Below are positions 25,996 through 31,974 of a DNA stretch of 31,974 nucleotides, piece by piece (positions within the stretch are counted from its first letter, which is position 1; the number at the start of each line of letters is the position of its first letter). The notes beneath the pieces were generated by a model, which was not told where the DNA came from, did not search any database, and was given only the letters and a program-made list of their open reading frames with translations. The position numbers were made by a program, and so were the translations under genes. Location: NCBI GenBank assembly GCA_002346425.1, contig DDZS01000032.1:800-32773 (forward strand). Direction: 5' to 3'. The stretch comes from Alphaproteobacteria bacterium UBA3002 (lineage in GTDB: Bacteria > Pseudomonadota > Alphaproteobacteria > Rickettsiales > UBA3002).

Positions 25996-26799
25996 CTATG
26001 TCGAGTGGGTAAGCAGGGCACGTATGGCTTGCAAATCCTGCCATGCTAAGCGTTTGTGGATCGGCTGACGTAGTAAATAGGAGGGGTGAAATAGTACCCG
26101 GGCGGGAATATTTACTCCATTGATCGCATCATGGTAAAAATGCTCTTTCCCACGTAACCGGGTGACGCCGGTGGTGGTTGCCAGTAATTGTTGTGTCGCC
26201 GAACCGCCGACCAGAATCAAAATTTTCGGTTTAAATAAGGCGATATGCGCTTTTACAAATGGCGCGCACATTGCCAACTCATCAGGCGTTGGCGCCCGAT
26301 TAGCGGGCGGACGCCAATATAATGTGTTCGTGATATAGCAGTTTTCTTGCCGCGAGAGGCCGATACTGCCCAGCATTTTTTCGAGTAATTTTCCACTCGC
26401 GCCGCAAAATGGAATACCTTGCGCATCTTCTTCTGCCCCCGGCGCTTCGCCGATAATCATGACGTCGCTATCTTCGCGGCCATCGGCGAAAACGGTATGC
26501 TGCGCCTGTTGCTTCAAACTACAGCCATCAAAATTCTCGACCGCTTCGCGTAACTCCGCAATCGTTTGCGCACCCAATGCCAGCGCTTCTGCATCGGCTA
26601 CCGCGCCCGAAGCCGAAGCGGCGGGGGAAGGGGGCGGTTGCGAAGGGGCTGCTTGCCGAAGCGGCAGCACCCGCTCGGCAGCCGATTTTGCAGTGGATTC
26701 AGCCACATATCCACGGTGATCGATTGCTTCACTTGCAATCAATTCATCGACGCCCATATCATAGAGCCAGAGCAGGCTGGCATGCGAATTGCTTAACAT
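25996..26799 (-). CDS. Family 4-type uracil-DNA glycosylase
   Basis: A 267-residue base-excision repair enzyme removing uracil from DNA. Motif A is GEAPGAEEDAQGIPF (from about residue 117), and motif B is HPSYLLRQP near the C-terminus. An N-terminal helical segment (~1-35) is joined by an Ala/Pro-rich linker (~48-70). Compared with the Thermus thermophilus family 4 enzyme, whose four cluster cysteines are C13, C16, C85 and C101, only the second (Cys93) and fourth (Cys178) are retained. The first is Phe90 and the third is Trp162, so a normal [4Fe-4S] cluster is unlikely. It is divergent from the 26903 gene. Confidence 0.9.
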   Translation of the reverse strand: MLSNSHASLLWLYDMGVDELIASEAIDHRGYVAESTAKSAAERVLPLRQAAPSQPPPSPAASASGAVADAEALALGAQTIAELREAVENFDGCSLKQQAQHTVFADGREDSDVMIIGEAPGAEEDAQGIPFCGASGKLLEKMLGSIGLSRQENCYITNTLYWRPPANRAPTPDELAMCAPFVKAHIALFKPKILILVGGSATQQLLATTTGVTRLRGKEHFYHDAINGVNIPARVLFHPSYLLRQPIHKRLAWQDLQAIRALLTHST

Positions 26800-26833
26800 A
26801 ATTTAACGAGTTTAATGGCTTCTTGATAACATT

Positions 26834-26877
26834 GTCACGAAACTTTCACATTACTCGACATAGCAATTTGTTATAGT
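26834..26877 (+). promoter_or_regulatory. Pho-box-like phased repeats and -10 upstream of the 26903 gene
   Basis: GTCACG (26834-26839) and TTCACA (26845-26850) are in 11-bp register and lie 32 and 21 nt upstream of TATAGT (26872-26877). The spacing is the same as for the 13796 gene, and the 21-nt gap also recurs at the 30933 gene. A transcript from this -10 would begin almost at the Shine-Dalgarno sequence. No consensus -35 is visible, which fits activator-dependent promoters of the PhoB type. Confidence 0.45.
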
Positions 26878-26884
26878 AAAGTTA

Positions 26885-26906
26885 AGGAGAAATGAAACTG
26901 CTATGA
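26885..26906 (+). promoter_or_regulatory. Shine-Dalgarno and four-codon mini-ORF leading into the 26903 gene
   Basis: AGGAG at 26885-26889 is followed by an ATG at 26892 opening the frame ATGAAACTGCTATGA, whose stop at 26904-26906 overlaps the ATG at 26903. The ribosome site is too close to the first ATG (2 nt) and rather far from the second (13 nt). Either termination-reinitiation or simple chance is possible. Confidence 0.25.
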
Positions 26907-27196
26907 GTTACGCCTATCACCCCGATGTTGCAGCCAAGGCGGTCAATGAGCTTAGCGATGCGCTACGCCGTTTTGACGATATGGAATATGCGAATGCTTT
27001 ATTGGCAGATTCGCGTATGACCAATACGAAAGGTCTGTTGGCATCGTGCGGCGTAAAATATAAAGGCATTAAATTCATTCGCGATCTGGTCGCAGGCCAT
27101 ATTCCTACCCTGCAAGCGCAACGGCGAGCGCTCGATTTCTTAAGCGAAGTCGATACCATGCAACGACAAATGGAACGGGGTATTTATGCCAATTAA
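26903..27196 (+). CDS. Small unknown protein
   Basis: An unrecognised 97-residue soluble protein, mostly predicted helical with a basic middle (VKYKGIKFIRDL) and balanced charge. It has no signal peptide, membrane helix or known catalytic motif. One cysteine lies at residue 49. It overlaps the next gene by 11 bases, so the two probably form an operon closed by a terminator at 27409. Phased repeats in front suggest co-regulation with the 13796 and 30933 genes. Coding is supported by AAGGAG upstream, the overlap with a second frame and the clean operon boundaries. Confidence 0.7.
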   Translation: MSYAYHPDVAAKAVNELSDALRRFDDMEYANALLADSRMTNTKGLLASCGVKYKGIKFIRDLVAGHIPTLQAQRRALDFLSEVDTMQRQMERGIYAN

Positions 27197-27419
27197 TCAA
27201 CCACATATCAATGATATTGCGCATGACGCAGGATCGTTTTCCGGCACGCCAGCCCAACAAGCGGCATTAGATAAACTCGTCTCCACTGCATTGATGGTAG
27301 ACGCCGTAAATCAAACGCGTGCAGCTAATACCGAAGTCACACCAGCACAAGACAATGTGTCTAATGCAGCGCTGCAAGCGGCCAAAGTTGCCACAGGCGC
27401 AGGTGTACGCGTCGGCTGA
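27186..27419 (+). CDS. Small unknown protein, second gene of pair
   Basis: An unrecognised 77-residue protein rich in Ala, Thr, Asn and Val, hydrophilic and without membrane or signal segment. GGAACGGGG lies a few bases before its ATG inside the preceding gene. Its composition (few aromatic residues, no cysteine) is reminiscent of small structural or secreted proteins, but nothing assigns a function. The stop codon is inside the stem-loop of a likely terminator. Confidence 0.6.
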   Translation: MPINQPHINDIAHDAGSFSGTPAQQAALDKLVSTALMVDAVNQTRAANTEVTPAQDNVSNAALQAAKVATGAGVRVG

Positions 27420-27426
27420 CGCTTTT
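27409..27426 (+). terminator. Likely Rho-independent terminator after the small-gene pair
   Basis: GCGTC (27409-27413) pairs with GACGC (27418-27422) around GGCT and is followed by TTTT (27423-27426). The stem is short but entirely Watson-Crick and GC-rich. The TGA stop of the preceding gene lies within it. Confidence 0.5.
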
Positions 27427-27479
27427 CCCCTACATCAATTTCTGGTACCCTGATATTTAAGATGCGAAGCAGCTTCCAG

Positions 27480-27508
27480 CTTCTTTGCGGCATAAATACT
27501 ATGACAGG
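27480..27508 (+). promoter_or_regulatory. Weak sigma-70-like promoter candidate for etfQO
   Basis: In the 97-nt space before etfQO, TACTAT appears about 10 nt before the ribosome site GGGAGA, with TTCCAG 17 bases upstream. The -35 match is poor and the assignment tentative. Confidence 0.2.
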
Positions 27509-27516
27509 GAGAATCC

Positions 27517-29139
27517 ATGACCGAAACCATCGAATGTGACGTGGCCATTATCGGTGCCGGCCCAGCTGGGCTGTCGGCAGCGATTCGCCTGATGCAATGC
27601 GCCGAGGAAGCGGGGGCAGCAGCGCCCAATGTGATGGTGTTAGAAAAAGGCGTCGAAGTTGGCGCGCATATTCTTTCCGGCTGTGTATTAGAACCACGCG
27701 CGTTGAATGAATTGATTCCTGATTGGGAAGAGAAGGGGGCGCCGCTGAATACGCCTGCGACCAAAGATAGCTTCCGTTTCCTGACCGAACACAAAAGCCA
27801 TACGCTCCCCACACCGCCGCAGATGAAGAATCATGGCAATTACATTATTTCTCTAAGCCAGTTCTGCCGTTGGCTCGGTGAACAGGCGGAAGCGATGGGC
27901 GTGCAAATTTTTCCTGGTTTCGCTGCCGCAGAAACGATAATCGAAGATGGCGTGATTAAGGGTGTCCGTACCGGTGCAATGGGGCTGGATAAAGAGGGAA
28001 AGCCTAAAGACGGCCACCAACCTCCGATGGAAATCCGCGCGAAACACACTCTCTTTGCTGAGGGCTGTCGCGGCTCCCTATCCAAACAACTGATGAGCGC
28101 GTTCGATCTACGTAAGGACTGCGACCCGCAAACTTATGGTATCGGCATTAAGGAAGTGTGGGAAATCCCTGCGGAGTTATCTAAGCCGGGTGAGGTCATT
28201 CACACCGTAGGATGGCCATTACAATCAGATACTTATGGTGGCTCTTTCATCTATCACATGAGTGAGAATAAGCTAGCCATCGGCTTTGTGGTCGGACTGG
28301 ATTACGCTAACCCGTATCTTGATCCCTATATGGAATTTCAGCGTTTCAAACATCATCCCAGCATTCGCCCACTATTGGAAAATGCGACTCGCCTGCAATA
28401 TGGCGCGCGTGCCTTGAATGAAGGGGGGTATCAATCCATTCCCAAACTCACGATGCCCGGCGGGTCATTGATTGGCTGTGCGGCAGGGTTTCTCAATGTT
28501 CCCAAGATCAAAGGGACGCATACCGCGATGAAATCGGGCATGCTTGCCGCAGAGGCCGCATTTAAAACCATTGCGGAAGAAGGGCAAACGCTTGCTGGCT
28601 ATGAATCCGCTATTGAAGATTCTTGGGTCTGGCGCGAGTTGAAAGCCGTGCGCAATATTCGCCCAAGCTTTCATAAGGGGCTATGGGCGGGGCTAGCCTA
28701 TAGCGCGTTGGATACATTTGTTTTGCTCGGCAAAGCGCCTTGGACCTTTAAAAATCATGCCGACTATTCCGCGTTAACGCCTGCGAATAAAGCGAACCCG
28801 ATTGCGTATCCAGCCCCTGACGGCAAGATTAGCTTCGACCGCACCAGTTCGGTCTATCTTTCCAATACCAATCATGAGGAAAACCAGCCAGTACATTTGG
28901 TGCTACAAAACCCGGAAACGCCGCAGGATGTCAATTGGCCGGTCTATGCTGGGCCGGAAGCACGCTATTGTCCGGCAGGCGTCTATGAATATCTTGAAGA
29001 TGGAGCAGGGGGCAAACGCCTGCACATTAATGCGCAGAATTGCGTGCATTGCAAAACCTGCGACATTAAAGATCCGGCGCAAAACATTCAATGGGTGCCG
29101 CCCGAAGGTGGCGGCGGACCGATCTATACGGAGATGTAA
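27517..29139 (+). CDS. etfQO: Electron transfer flavoprotein-ubiquinone oxidoreductase
   Basis: A 540-residue membrane-associated flavo-iron-sulfur enzyme that takes electrons from ETF (fatty acid, amino acid and dimethylglycine oxidation) and reduces ubiquinone. The FAD-binding motif IIGAGPAGLSAAIRL begins near residue 11, LEKGVEVGAHILSG follows, and the C-terminal [4Fe-4S] ligands are Cys485, Cys509, Cys512 and Cys515 (NCVHCKTCDIKDP), ending WVPPEGGGGPIY. Length is close to mitochondrial and bacterial ETF-QO. GGGAGAA lies just before the ATG. It shares the quinone pool with the complex I encoded upstream. The minus-strand gene that follows abuts its stop codon. Confidence 0.97.
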   Translation: MTETIECDVAIIGAGPAGLSAAIRLMQCAEEAGAAAPNVMVLEKGVEVGAHILSGCVLEPRALNELIPDWEEKGAPLNTPATKDSFRFLTEHKSHTLPTPPQMKNHGNYIISLSQFCRWLGEQAEAMGVQIFPGFAAAETIIEDGVIKGVRTGAMGLDKEGKPKDGHQPPMEIRAKHTLFAEGCRGSLSKQLMSAFDLRKDCDPQTYGIGIKEVWEIPAELSKPGEVIHTVGWPLQSDTYGGSFIYHMSENKLAIGFVVGLDYANPYLDPYMEFQRFKHHPSIRPLLENATRLQYGARALNEGGYQSIPKLTMPGGSLIGCAAGFLNVPKIKGTHTAMKSGMLAAEAAFKTIAEEGQTLAGYESAIEDSWVWRELKAVRNIRPSFHKGLWAGLAYSALDTFVLLGKAPWTFKNHADYSALTPANKANPIAYPAPDGKISFDRTSSVYLSNTNHEENQPVHLVLQNPETPQDVNWPVYAGPEARYCPAGVYEYLEDGAGGKRLHINAQNCVHCKTCDIKDPAQNIQWVPPEGGGGPIYTEM

Positions 29140-29784
29140 TTAGCCTTTGCCGTGCTGCGCGCGAGCAGCATCTAACCGAGATTTCAATGCTGAATCAGCA
29201 TAAGATTTGCCGCGGGAAGCCACATTGCGTGTGGCATCGGCTGTTCCTCGCACGACACTTGCAGCCCCAGAGGCGACACGTTCCGGCGCAGCGGTACGGC
29301 GTCCTGCTTCGGCCAGACCAGCACCGGCACCCGCGACCACAGCCGCGCCCAGCGGATCTTCCTTCGCAATTCCATATTCGGTTTCGACTTTATCCAACAC
29401 CGTATTGCCCCATGTGCCATCTTTGGCAAAATACTCGCCGATGCCATTGGTAATAGCATTGTCAGTCAGTAAATTCCATGTCCAGCTTGCTGCCTGAGAC
29501 ACACCCTGCAATATATTTGCGATAGCATTATCGGGATGGGTTTCAATCCATTCGCCTAAGCTTTTCCCGGCGTCGGATATGCTATCCGAAACGCTTGTAG
29601 ACACTTCGTCAACCGCGCCGCCATCACCAAGTATGGCCTTATCAGCAAATGCACCTTCTTCTTTATCAATCATATCGGCGATTTCTAAGCCGAAGCCCAC
29701 TGCAACCGCAGTCACGCCAGTGACCAGCGCCACTCCTAAAGTGAAACCGAGCGCGTCTTTCCCCCATTGAATTGGTCCTGCCAT
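29140..29784 (-). CDS. Unknown Gly/Ala-rich membrane-anchored protein (214 aa)
   Basis: I do not recognise this protein. One strong hydrophobic segment lies at about 11-35, followed by an acidic middle, a Gly/Ala segment at 145-160 (LGAAVVAGAGAGLAEAG) and a basic, Ala/Arg-rich tail (161-214). No signal cleavage site is obvious. GGAGG (29797-29793, minus strand) lies inside the end of the upstream 381-residue gene, three bases separate the two, and they are surely one operon. Its general layout (N-terminal anchor, polar middle, glycine-zipper-like segment, charged tail) mirrors the upstream protein. The stop directly abuts the etfQO stop. Confidence 0.75.
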   Translation of the reverse strand: MAGPIQWGKDALGFTLGVALVTGVTAVAVGFGLEIADMIDKEEGAFADKAILGDGGAVDEVSTSVSDSISDAGKSLGEWIETHPDNAIANILQGVSQAASWTWNLLTDNAITNGIGEYFAKDGTWGNTVLDKVETEYGIAKEDPLGAAVVAGAGAGLAEAGRRTAAPERVASGAASVVRGTADATRNVASRGKSYADSALKSRLDAARAQHGKG

Positions 29785-29787
29785 GAT

Positions 29788-30933
29788 TTATGCCTCCGCG
29801 CCTGTGGGTTGTTCTGTTTTTCCACCGCGACTACGGCCTTGTTTCGCAGCCTGCTCTTGCTGTTGACGAATCGCTTCAGCAAAGCTGCGTTGACCTTCCT
29901 GCACGCCCGCTAAAAACGCATTTTGCGATTGAACGCGTGATACGAAGCCAGCCTGGCGGCCCATATCATCTGTGCCTTGCGCGTAACCCGCTTCCTGACC
30001 GTCATTATATCCACCGCGGCGACCAATGCCATAACCAGCGATTCCGCCTGCCACTGCCGTTGCACCAGCAGCTTTAAGACCGGTGGAAATGGCTTCATTA
30101 CGATCGATCAAGTCAACGCGCGATGCTAATTCGTTTAAATGCTCAGATAATTGCGTCAGCCCCGGGCTGGCTTTATCAAACTGCGCCGTTAAATCTTTAA
30201 TCTGATTGCTGACCACACCAAGACGTTGATTCGCGTATTGATCGGCCGTATTTGGATCAATCTCTCCATTGTAACTCGCGACATTACCTAGAATACCGCG
30301 ATGCTCATCCATCAGATGCGTGAGATTATGTTGAATTTCTTGCTGTTTCTCCGTTACGAATTCCGCGGTCGCTTTTAGCGCGGCTTCATCATGTTTTAGT
30401 GCATCCATATCCAGAGAGCTGAGTTTGTCTTGTAAAGATTTAGATTCTTCCAAAATGGTTTGTAGCCCCGATGAGAGCTCCACCGGCACGCCTGCGGCAT
30501 GTGCATTACTTTGAAGAATATAGTTTGAATTCACGGCTAGTTTTTCCGCTTGTTCGGTAAATGCCGTTAATGGACCGTCTGAGTATACCCAGTTATCGGC
30601 GCTCAGACTGCTTGCCACATCTTGTACTTGACCAGCATCGACCCCGTTGCCAACCCAACTATCAGCATATGAAGCGATTTGATTGAATGCGGATTCTGCA
30701 AAAGCTTGGGTTGCGGTAAATACCCCGGCTATACTCGAACTGACCACGGTCAGTGTTTTAGCAACCCCGGTATTTTCTGCATTTACGTCGCCAATCCATG
30801 AACCCACGGTATCCGGATAGAGCGCCCCGGCACCATAAGCAATCCCGACACCGACCGCGATTACTGCCGCGATCTTCACAACGCCTTTGAGGACGCCGCC
30901 CCAAGTGATTCCTTTTCCGTGCTCTTCAGCCAT
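29788..30933 (-). CDS. Unknown membrane-anchored helical protein (381 aa)
   Basis: Unrecognised. A hydrophobic Gly/Ala segment at about 14-39 and a weaker one at 58-78 are followed by a long, mostly helical polar region (~155-275) that may be coiled-coil. A second Gly/Ala segment at ~285-304 (AGATAVAGGIAGYGIG) precedes a Gly-rich repeat-like stretch (GGYNDGQEAGYAQG) and a Gln-rich tail. No enzymatic motif or cysteine is present. The combination suggests a structural, membrane-bound or surface assembly role; that is inference. The ATG at 30933 follows AGGAGA (30944-30939) at a good distance. A phased repeat promoter and DnaA-box-like sequences lie upstream. Confidence 0.78.
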   Translation of the reverse strand: MAEEHGKGITWGGVLKGVVKIAAVIAVGVGIAYGAGALYPDTVGSWIGDVNAENTGVAKTLTVVSSSIAGVFTATQAFAESAFNQIASYADSWVGNGVDAGQVQDVASSLSADNWVYSDGPLTAFTEQAEKLAVNSNYILQSNAHAAGVPVELSSGLQTILEESKSLQDKLSSLDMDALKHDEAALKATAEFVTEKQQEIQHNLTHLMDEHRGILGNVASYNGEIDPNTADQYANQRLGVVSNQIKDLTAQFDKASPGLTQLSEHLNELASRVDLIDRNEAISTGLKAAGATAVAGGIAGYGIGRRGGYNDGQEAGYAQGTDDMGRQAGFVSRVQSQNAFLAGVQEGQRSFAEAIRQQQEQAAKQGRSRGGKTEQPTGAEA

Positions 30934-30955
30934 AATAGTCTCCTAACTTGTAGAC

Positions 30956-31012
30956 AGTATAGCAAGCTGGATAAGGTTTTTGTGTGACAGTTCAATGAAG
31001 CTTACGTGACAG
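30956..31012 (-). promoter_or_regulatory. Triple Pho-box-like repeat and -10 upstream of the 30933 gene
   Basis: On the minus strand, CTGTCACG (31012-31005), TTCATT (30999-30994) and CTGTCACA (30990-30983) occur in exact 11-bp register. They lie 43, 32 and 21 nt upstream of TATACT (30961-30956). The two outer units match the CTGTCA(T/C) half-site of the Pho box. TATACT to the ATG is about 22 nt with AGGAGA between, a sensible promoter layout. Confidence 0.5.
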
Positions 31013-31027
31013 CATCGTCACAAAAAC

Positions 31028-31036
31028 TGTGGATAA
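31028..31036 (-). promoter_or_regulatory. Perfect DnaA-box sequence
   Basis: TTATCCACA on the minus strand equals the strong DnaA box consensus. A weaker relative, TTATCCAGC, lies at 30974-30966. Two boxes do not make an origin; a DnaA-regulated or titrating site, or chance, are the options. Confidence 0.35.
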
Positions 31037-31053
31037 CGGCGGCGGAGAAGGGG

Positions 31054-31407
31054 CTATTCCTGTTTCTCTGTGTCCTGCGACTTCAATTGCTCAATGCGCT
31101 CGGCAATCTCTTTTTGCGGATCGATCGGCTGGAAGAATTTGGACGCATCCGTATTATACATTTCCGCTACTTTCGCCGTTACTTCGTTCGGTGGAGTCTC
31201 ACCTTCACCAGAGACGACGACTTCGCCATAAGGCTCGAAATGGTATAGATCCAATTTACCCGCAGCTTCGTCGGCTTTGAACTGGTCGAACATGCCTGGC
31301 TTTACGGCACAATAACACCAGAACGGATTCCCATCTTCCAGTTTCCCGTATACCAACATGATAATACGGGCGATATTATCCGGATTATACTTATCGTCTT
31401 CGGCCAT
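31054..31407 (-). CDS. Unknown 117-residue protein downstream of aconitase
   Basis: An unrecognised soluble acidic protein. The N-terminal half (IARIIMLVYGKLEDGNPFWCYCAVKPGMFDQF) looks like a compact alpha/beta domain with a CYC pair; the C-terminus (KEIAERIEQLKSQDTEKQE) is a charged helix. GGTGGAG precedes the ATG, and only 26 nt separate it from the end of aconitase, so it is probably co-transcribed. No signal or membrane segment is present. Confidence 0.75.
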   Translation of the reverse strand: MAEDDKYNPDNIARIIMLVYGKLEDGNPFWCYCAVKPGMFDQFKADEAAGKLDLYHFEPYGEVVVSGEGETPPNEVTAKVAEMYNTDASKFFQPIDPQKEIAERIEQLKSQDTEKQE

Positions 31408-31433
31408 TCACTCTCCACCTGTTACTGGCGATC

Positions 31434-31974
31434 TTACGCCGCCAGCAAACTCCTGATCACATATTGTAAGATACCATCATGCTTAATGTATGACAATTCA
31501 TCTTCCGTATCGATACGGCACAGCAGCGGAAACTCCTTGCTAGAGCCATCTTCATAGGTGACCACGCCTGTGAGTTTCTTCCGCGGTTTCAGATTATCGC
31601 TCAAGCCTTTGATGGCGATTTTTTCTTTACCCGTTAGGTTGAGCGACTGACGCGTGACGCCATCTTCAAAGGTCATCGGGATTACCCCCATGCCAACGAG
31701 ATTCGAACGGTGAATGCGCTCAAAGCTTTCAGCGATCACAGCGTGAACGCCGAGCAATCGGGTGCCTTTCGCCGCCCAATCACGCGATGAGCCGGTACCG
31801 TATTCTTTACCAGCAACCACCACCAATGGCGTGTCTGTTTCCTGATACTTCATCGCGGCATCGTATATGCTCATCGTCTCGCCAGATGGCACATACATGG
31901 TATATCCGCCTTCAGTGCCTGGAACCATTTCATTTTTAATGCGAATATTAGCAAAGGTACCGCGCATCATCACT
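31434..31974 (-). CDS. acnA: Aconitate hydratase, C-terminal swivel domain (cut by window edge)
   Basis: The last ~180 residues of an AcnA/IRP-type aconitase, which interconverts citrate and isocitrate in the TCA cycle. The swivel-domain sequence VMMRGTFANIRIKNEM is at the window edge, followed by KEYGTGSSRDWAAKGTRLLGVHAVIAESFERIHRSNLVGMGV with the substrate-binding Ser-Ser-Arg motif. The iron-sulfur cluster domain lies outside the window. The 5' part continues past base 31974, so the apparent start there is only the cut. Confidence 0.97.
   Translation of the reverse strand, partial: VMMRGTFANIRIKNEMVPGTEGGYTMYVPSGETMSIYDAAMKYQETDTPLVVVAGKEYGTGSSRDWAAKGTRLLGVHAVIAESFERIHRSNLVGMGVIPMTFEDGVTRQSLNLTGKEKIAIKGLSDNLKPRKKLTGVVTYEDGSSKEFPLLCRIDTEDELSYIKHDGILQYVIRSLLAA

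Noticed and set aside
26807..26820. TTAA pair near the uracil-DNA glycosylase start as a second CtrA site
   Set aside because: The two TTAA elements are separated by five bases, not seven.
29207..29497. 96-codon plus-strand frame opposite the 214-residue gene
   Set aside because: Very Ala/Pro/Arg/Ser-biased translation, no ribosome site, and the minus-strand gene has a clear ribosome site and operon context.
31005..31022. GTGAC...GTCAC inverted repeat as a terminator for the aconitase operon
   Set aside because: No T-run follows on the minus strand, and the left arm is better explained as one unit of the phased direct repeat.
30966..31036. Replication origin based on DnaA boxes
   Set aside because: Only one perfect and one weak box, with no AT-rich unwinding region or typical origin neighbours.
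1..31974. Mobile element, prophage or CRISPR array
   Set aside because: No transposase, integrase, phage gene, attachment duplication or spaced repeat array was seen; the window is mostly housekeeping genes.

Overview
The window comes from the chromosome of an alphaproteobacterium, with GC content that looks to be around 50 percent (not computed). This rests on three things. The block nuo operon - birA - coaX - rnj - DUF1467 - proS - lolC - lolD - dnaE matches the order I recall for many Rhodospirillales-like genomes. There is a perfect full CtrA-type site (TTAA-N7-TTAA) in front of a flagellin gene. The short (427-residue) ProRS and the alphaproteobacterial form of the family 4 uracil-DNA glycosylase also fit. 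I cannot name the genus. Both ends are cut inside genes: nuoF on the left and aconitase on the right. I saw no tRNA, rRNA, CRISPR array, insertion sequence or phage genes, and no stretch over 300 nt lacks a gene.

Region 1 (1-10087) is the distal part of a complex I operon: nuoF (partial), a 4-oxalocrotonate-tautomerase-family gene, then nuoG-H-I-J-K-L-M-N, tightly packed with several ATGA overlaps. The only real gap is 90 nt between nuoI and nuoJ. Region 2 (10072-13311) continues on the same strand with biotin-protein ligase, type III pantothenate kinase and RNase J. Region 3 (13308-14442) holds an unknown membrane protein on the minus strand, a DUF1467 membrane protein and a small possibly exported protein. 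Region 4 (14507-22139) is proS, the LolC-LolD lipoprotein exporter, the DNA polymerase III alpha subunit and purU. A palindromic intergenic repeat lies between proS and lolC.

Region 5 (22144-26799) has a YggT membrane protein, a stand-alone flagellin with a CtrA-type site, and minus-strand DciA-like (DUF721), RNase HII, lytic transglycosylase and uracil-DNA glycosylase genes. Region 6 (26903-30933) has two small unknown genes ending in a likely terminator, ETF-ubiquinone oxidoreductase, and a minus-strand pair of unknown Gly/Ala-rich membrane-anchored proteins (381 and 214 aa). Region 7 (31054-31974) is an unknown 117-aa protein downstream of aconitase.

The observation I rate highest is regulatory. 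Three separate transcription units of unknown genes (13796 leftward, 26903 rightward, 30933 leftward) carry direct repeats of a (G/T)TCA-type core with an 11-bp period. The repeats lie at identical distances (21, 32 and, in one case, 43 nt) upstream of a TATA(C/G)T hexamer. This resembles the Pho box bound by PhoB-family response regulators, so these otherwise unrelated unknown proteins may form one stress or phosphate-responsive set. The sequence shows the repeats; the regulator and its signal are inference.
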